Assembly (NCBI GenBank): GCA_947494865.1
Contig: CANMAT010000157.1
Coordinates: 1-7,761, forward strand
Reading direction: 5' to 3'
Origin: Deltaproteobacteria bacterium
GTDB lineage: Bacteria > Myxococcota_A > Polyangia > Polyangiales > Ga0077539
DNA length: 7,761 nt
Under the pieces are notes generated by a model. It was not told the origin of the DNA, searched no databases, and was given only the letters and a program-made list of their open reading frames with translations. Both the position numbers and the translations under genes were made by a program. Shown here in pieces: positions 5,413 through 7,761 of the stretch. Positions within the stretch are counted from its first letter, which is position 1, and every line of letters starts with the position of its first letter.

Positions 5413-6882
5413 TCAGTCGTTGAGCAGGAGCTTGAGCACCACGTTCATCATGCGGCCGAAGGGCGGGCGCAGGAGCCCGGTGCCGTTGATGCTGCTCTGA
5501 TAGAACACGGGCTTGAGCTTGCTGAGCGCGTCGAAGCCGGCCTTGCCGTGGTAGGCGCCCATGCCGCTCGGGCCCACGCCGCCGAAGGGCATGTCGTGCT
5601 GCGCGATGTGGAGCATCACGTCGTTGACGGTGACGCCCCCCGACGTGGTCTCGTGGATGACGCGCGCGGTCTCGGCCTTGTCGTTGCCGAAGTAGTAGAG
5701 CGCGAGGGGCCGCGGGCGGTCGTTGACGTACCCGATGGCCTCGTCGATCGAGGTGTACGTGCGTACTGGCAGAATGGGCCCGAAGAGCTCGTCTTGCATC
5801 ACGGTCATGTCGTCGGTGGCGTCGAGCACGAGGTGGGGCAGGAGCTTGCGCGTGGCGCGGTCGGAGGTCTCTCCGCCGGGGTTCACCTCGATGACCCGCG
5901 CGCCCCTGGCGCGAGCATCGTCGAGGTGCGCCACGAGGCGCGCGTAGTGCCGGTCGCTCACGACGGAGGTGTAGTCGCCGTTGGTGACCACCGTGGGATA
6001 GAGCTCGGCCACGGCGCGCTGAAACGCCCCCACGAACTCGTCGCGGCGCTCGGCGGGCACGAGGGCGTAGTCGGGCGCGATGCACGTCTGCCCGGCGTTG
6101 AAGAGCTTGCCCGACACGACGCGCGTGGCCGCCGTGGCGAGGGGGTAGTCGCGGCCCACGAGCGCGGGAGATTTGCCCCCGAGCTCGAGGGTGACGGGCA
6201 CGAGGTTCTCCGCGGCGGCGCGCATCACCATGCGACCGACCTGCGTAGAGCCCGTAAAAATAAGGTGATCGAAGGGAAGGCGCGAGAACGCTTCGCCCAC
6301 CTCGGGGCCGCCGGTGACCACCGTGACGTGGTCGGGTTCGAAGGTCTCGGCGATCATCTGGCGGATGAGCTCGCTCGTGACGGGGGTGAGCTCGGAGGGC
6401 TTGAGCATCGCGCCGTTGCCTGCGGCGAGCGCGTCGGCGAGGGGCGCGGCGGCGAGCTGGATGGGGTAGTTCCACGGCGAGATGATGCCCACCACGCCGA
6501 GGGGCTGCGCGATGACCTCGGCGCGCCCGGGCTGAAAGAGCCAGCTCACCTCGGCCTTGCGCGGCGTCATCCACTCTTTGAGGTGGGCGCGCGTGTGGCG
6601 GATGCCCTCGACGGTGACCACCACCTCGGCGACGAGCGTCTCGACGCGCGAGCGGTTGCCAAAATCCTGCGAGATGGCGCGCGCGATGTCGTCCTTGCGA
6701 CGGAGCAGCATCTTCTCGAGCTTGTCGAGCCACGCCACGCGCGTCTCGTAGCTCACGGTGCCGCGCGCGCGCTGTGCGGCGCGCAGGCGCTCGAGCACCG
6801 GCGCAAGGTCGTGGGTGTCGGGGCGCGGCGGTACCGAGTTCGTCGGAGCGCGCTCAGCGCTGACGCTTGTTTCCAGGGTCAT
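5413..6882 (-). CDS. calB: NAD(P)-dependent aldehyde dehydrogenase, coniferyl-aldehyde-dehydrogenase type
   Basis: Oxidises an aldehyde to its acid. The 489 residues show the full aldehyde dehydrogenase set: oxyanion-hole Asn138 in SPWNYP, cofactor Lys161 in KPSE, FTGS at 209-212, general-base Glu233 in LELGG, nucleophile Cys267 in GQTCIAPDY, and Glu365 in ELFGP. The TCIAPDY context, the PFGGVGPSGMGAYHG block (432-446) and the hydrophobic C-terminal end (VVLKLLLND) match the coniferyl aldehyde dehydrogenase (CalB) subgroup and its fatty-aldehyde-like relatives, so the natural substrate could be coniferyl aldehyde, another aromatic aldehyde or a long-chain aldehyde. About 25 N-terminal residues are variable. 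An AAAGG eight bases before the ATG at 6882 supports the start. It is the first gene of a close minus-strand set with allA (14-base gap) and the cysteine-rich lipoprotein. No lignin-monomer genes are nearby. Class is certain; the gene symbol is tentative. Confidence 0.9.
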   Translation of the reverse strand: MTLETSVSAERAPTNSVPPRPDTHDLAPVLERLRAAQRARGTVSYETRVAWLDKLEKMLLRRKDDIARAISQDFGNRSRVETLVAEVVVTVEGIRHTRAHLKEWMTPRKAEVSWLFQPGRAEVIAQPLGVVGIISPWNYPIQLAAAPLADALAAGNGAMLKPSELTPVTSELIRQMIAETFEPDHVTVVTGGPEVGEAFSRLPFDHLIFTGSTQVGRMVMRAAAENLVPVTLELGGKSPALVGRDYPLATAATRVVSGKLFNAGQTCIAPDYALVPAERRDEFVGAFQRAVAELYPTVVTNGDYTSVVSDRHYARLVAHLDDARARGARVIEVNPGGETSDRATRKLLPHLVLDATDDMTVMQDELFGPILPVRTYTSIDEAIGYVNDRPRPLALYYFGNDKAETARVIHETTSGGVTVNDVMLHIAQHDMPFGGVGPSGMGAYHGKAGFDALSKLKPVFYQSSINGTGLLRPPFGRMMNVVLKLLLND

Positions 6883-6904
6883 GGGGGCGACCTTTGGTGA
6901 TTCT

Positions 6905-6940
6905 GGGGAGGTTCGTCGAGCCCTCCCGAGATTGAGAGGG
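6905..6940 (-). promoter_or_regulatory. Possible alternative hairpins in the aldehyde dehydrogenase leader
   Basis: Read on the minus strand, three short segments compete. CCCTC (6940-6936) can pair with GAGGG (6925-6921), and the overlapping GGGAGG (6927-6922) can instead pair with CCTCCC (6911-6906). Each hairpin has a 10-base loop and they cannot form together. The downstream one ends about ten bases before the AAAGG site of the dehydrogenase. The stems are only five and six base pairs, so this may be chance in GC-rich DNA. Confidence 0.25.
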
Positions 6941-6950
6941 TTATGCGCGG

Positions 6951-6980
6951 TGCGCGCCGATCATGGGCGATCGACGCGCG
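6951..6980 (-). terminator. Strong hairpin just after the glutathione peroxidase stop, terminator-like without a U run
   Basis: On the minus strand GCGCG-T-CGATC (6979-6969) pairs with GATCG-G-CGCGC (6962-6952) around a six-base loop GCCCAT (6968-6963). This gives an 11-pair stem. The single internal mismatch on the plus strand (C opposite A) becomes a G-U pair in minus-strand RNA, which fits action in that transcript. It begins five bases after the stop codon of the peroxidase gene. No T tract follows, so it may be a factor-dependent end or a 3' stabilising stem, not a classic intrinsic terminator. Confidence 0.45.
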
Positions 6981-6984
6981 GGCT

Positions 6985-7464
6985 TCAACCTACGACGGCG
7001 GCGATGGCCTCGCGCAGCTCCTTCGACTCGGGCGCGACCCGCGAGGCGAAGCGGCCGACCACGTTGCCCGCGCCGTCGACGAGGAACTTCTCGAAGTTCC
7101 ACGCGACCTCGCCCGCGGGCGTCGCGGCGCTGGTGAGCCACTGGTAGAGCGGGTGCTTGCCGTCGCCCTTCACCGTGATCTTCGACAGCATGGGGAAGGT
7201 GACCCCGTAGCGCGACTCGCAGAACCCTTTGATCTCGGCGTCGGGCCCGGGCTCCTGCGCGCCGAAGTCGTTCGCGGGCACGCCGAGCACCACGACGCCG
7301 TGGCCCTTCATCTCTTCGTAGAGCGCCTGGAGCCCCTTGTACTGCGGGGTATACCCGCACTTCGATGCGACGTTGACCAGCAGCACGGCCTTGCCGCGAA
7401 AGTCGGCCAGCGAGAGCTCACCGCCCTCGAGCGAGCGGAGCGAGAAATCATGGAGCGTCGTCAT
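6985..7464 (-). CDS. gpx: Glutathione peroxidase family, cysteine (thiol) type
   Basis: Thioredoxin-fold peroxidase of 159 residues, the usual size of bacterial members, reducing hydrogen peroxide and organic or lipid hydroperoxides. The signature VNVASKCGYTPQYKGL (30-45) holds the peroxidatic Cys36. The FGAQEPG segment gives Gln70, and WNFEKF gives Trp122 and Asn123, completing the catalytic tetrad. Cys82 in FCESRYGVTFPM sits where yeast Gpx3 has its resolving cysteine (Cys36/Cys82 there too), so the enzyme is probably recycled by thioredoxin, not glutathione. Codon 36 is TGC, so it is not a selenoprotein. There is no signal peptide, so it is cytoplasmic. GGAGAAGG lies six bases before the ATG at 7464 and supports the start. 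The small membrane protein gene ends 28 bases upstream on the same strand and is probably co-transcribed. A hairpin directly after the stop may close the transcript before the dehydrogenase gene. Confidence 0.95.
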   Translation of the reverse strand: MTTLHDFSLRSLEGGELSLADFRGKAVLLVNVASKCGYTPQYKGLQALYEEMKGHGVVVLGVPANDFGAQEPGPDAEIKGFCESRYGVTFPMLSKITVKGDGKHPLYQWLTSAATPAGEVAWNFEKFLVDGAGNVVGRFASRVAPESKELREAIAAVVG

Positions 7465-7492
7465 GTGAAACCTTCTCCCGGGTTGGTGCGCT

Positions 7493-7750
7493 CTACGATG
7501 ACTTCGGCGCGCCCGCGGCTTCGCGCGCGGCCCCGATGCGTCGCAGCTCGGCGCGCACCGAGCGCAGCTCAGCCTCGTTCTCGTTCTGGTGGCTCCACGA
7601 CACGTAGATGAGCACGCTTACGAAGGCCACCACCATGAGCGCCATGAGAAAGGCCGCGAGGCTCCCGCCAAGAATCCACGCGGGGATCACCGCGAGCAGC
7701 ATGCCCGCGAACTTCGGGCTGCGGCGGTAGTTCGCCTGCATCGACACCAT
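7493..7750 (-). CDS. Small two-helix membrane protein, possibly cut at its N-terminus
   Basis: I do not recognise this protein. From the first ATG inside the window it is 85 residues. A short basic segment (YRRSPK, 8-13) is followed by about 39 hydrophobic residues (14-52), enough for two membrane helices; Pro23 lies in the first and a Gly-Gly-Ser turn (28-30) lies between them. A charged tail (53-85) rich in Glu, Arg and Ala looks helical and may be a short coiled coil. By the positive-inside rule both ends probably face the cytoplasm. The frame stays open upstream of the ATG to the window edge (codons for Glu-Gln-Ser), and neither that ATG nor the one three codons later has a clear ribosome binding site, so the true start may lie beyond base 7761. 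It precedes the peroxidase gene by 28 bases, suggesting one transcript. Confidence 0.6.
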   Translation of the reverse strand: MVSMQANYRRSPKFAGMLLAVIPAWILGGSLAAFLMALMVVAFVSVLIYVSWSHQNENEAELRSVRAELRRIGAAREAAGAPKSS

Positions 7751-7761
7751 CGACTGCTCGA

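Noticed and set aside
3809..5500. A 563-codon plus-strand frame across four annotated genes
   Set aside because: It crosses the ends of DUF6544-type, lipoprotein, allA and dehydrogenase genes and has the Arg/Pro/Ala composition of a shadow frame.
4883..6733. Reading allA as the C-terminal part of one long 616-residue protein
   Set aside because: The part upstream of 5398 is a shadow of the dehydrogenase in another frame. The AllA family start matches the ATG at 5398.
5548..6900. A 450-codon plus-strand frame antisense to the aldehyde dehydrogenase
   Set aside because: The minus strand encodes a full-length dehydrogenase with all catalytic residues; the plus-strand frame has no recognisable family features.
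7357..7359. Possible selenocysteine codon in the peroxidase active site
   Set aside because: The codon at residue 36 reads TGC (cysteine) on the minus strand, not TGA.
4883..7464. A complete allantoin or purine breakdown cluster
   Set aside because: Only ureidoglycolate lyase is present; no allantoinase, allantoicase, transporter or urease gene is in the window.
1..7761. CRISPR array, tRNA/rRNA genes, insertion sequence ends, phage or defence genes
   Set aside because: The only tandem repeats are short in-frame coding repeats without spacers. I saw no tRNA-like cloverleaf, transposase motif or toxin/nuclease motif.

Overview
The window is very GC-rich, with G or C at almost every third codon position, and is packed with genes. 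Two genes encode lipoproteins with Asp/Ala/Pro-rich linkers, and one of these carries the Cys-Gly-Ala-Cys-Gly type of cysteine-rich repeat that is common in myxobacterial secreted proteins. I therefore infer a member of Myxococcota (Polyangiales/Sandaracinaceae-like). This rests on protein style, not on a marker gene. I see no tRNA, rRNA, CRISPR array, insertion sequence or phage gene, and no gene-free stretch longer than about 130 bases.

Layout. (1) Positions 1-1157, minus: the N-terminal 385 residues of pyruvate phosphate dikinase, cut by the window edge. (2) Positions 1158-1286: a divergent intergenic region. (3) Positions 1287-4119, plus: a lipoprotein of the heparinase II/III type with a long tandem-repeat linker, followed 37 bases later by a DUF6544-type protein. 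(4) Positions 4116-6882, minus: three tightly spaced genes, transcribed in the order coniferyl-aldehyde-dehydrogenase-like enzyme, ureidoglycolate lyase (AllA), cysteine-rich lipoprotein. The last of these meets the DUF6544 gene tail to tail, and the two stop codons share the four bases CTAG. (5) Positions 6883-6984: a 102-base spacer with a strong hairpin just after the glutathione peroxidase stop and a possible pair of alternative hairpins in the dehydrogenase leader. (6) Positions 6985-7750, minus: a thiol-type glutathione peroxidase, preceded by a small two-helix membrane protein that may continue past the window edge.

How the genes may work together. Pyruvate phosphate dikinase interconverts pyruvate and PEP. 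The dehydrogenase, AllA and peroxidase form a same-strand set suggestive of small-molecule and aldehyde/peroxide handling, but the usual partner genes of purine or lignin-monomer breakdown are not in the window. The two lipoproteins are predicted to sit in the cell envelope, one probably acting on an acidic polysaccharide. Most of the region is ordinary metabolic and envelope gene content. I did not find convincing evidence of a new multi-gene system. The points worth a second look are the repeat-built lipoprotein linkers, the cysteine cluster in the lyase-like protein, the overlapping convergent stops, the orphan allA next to an aldehyde dehydrogenase, and the structured spacer at 6883-6984.
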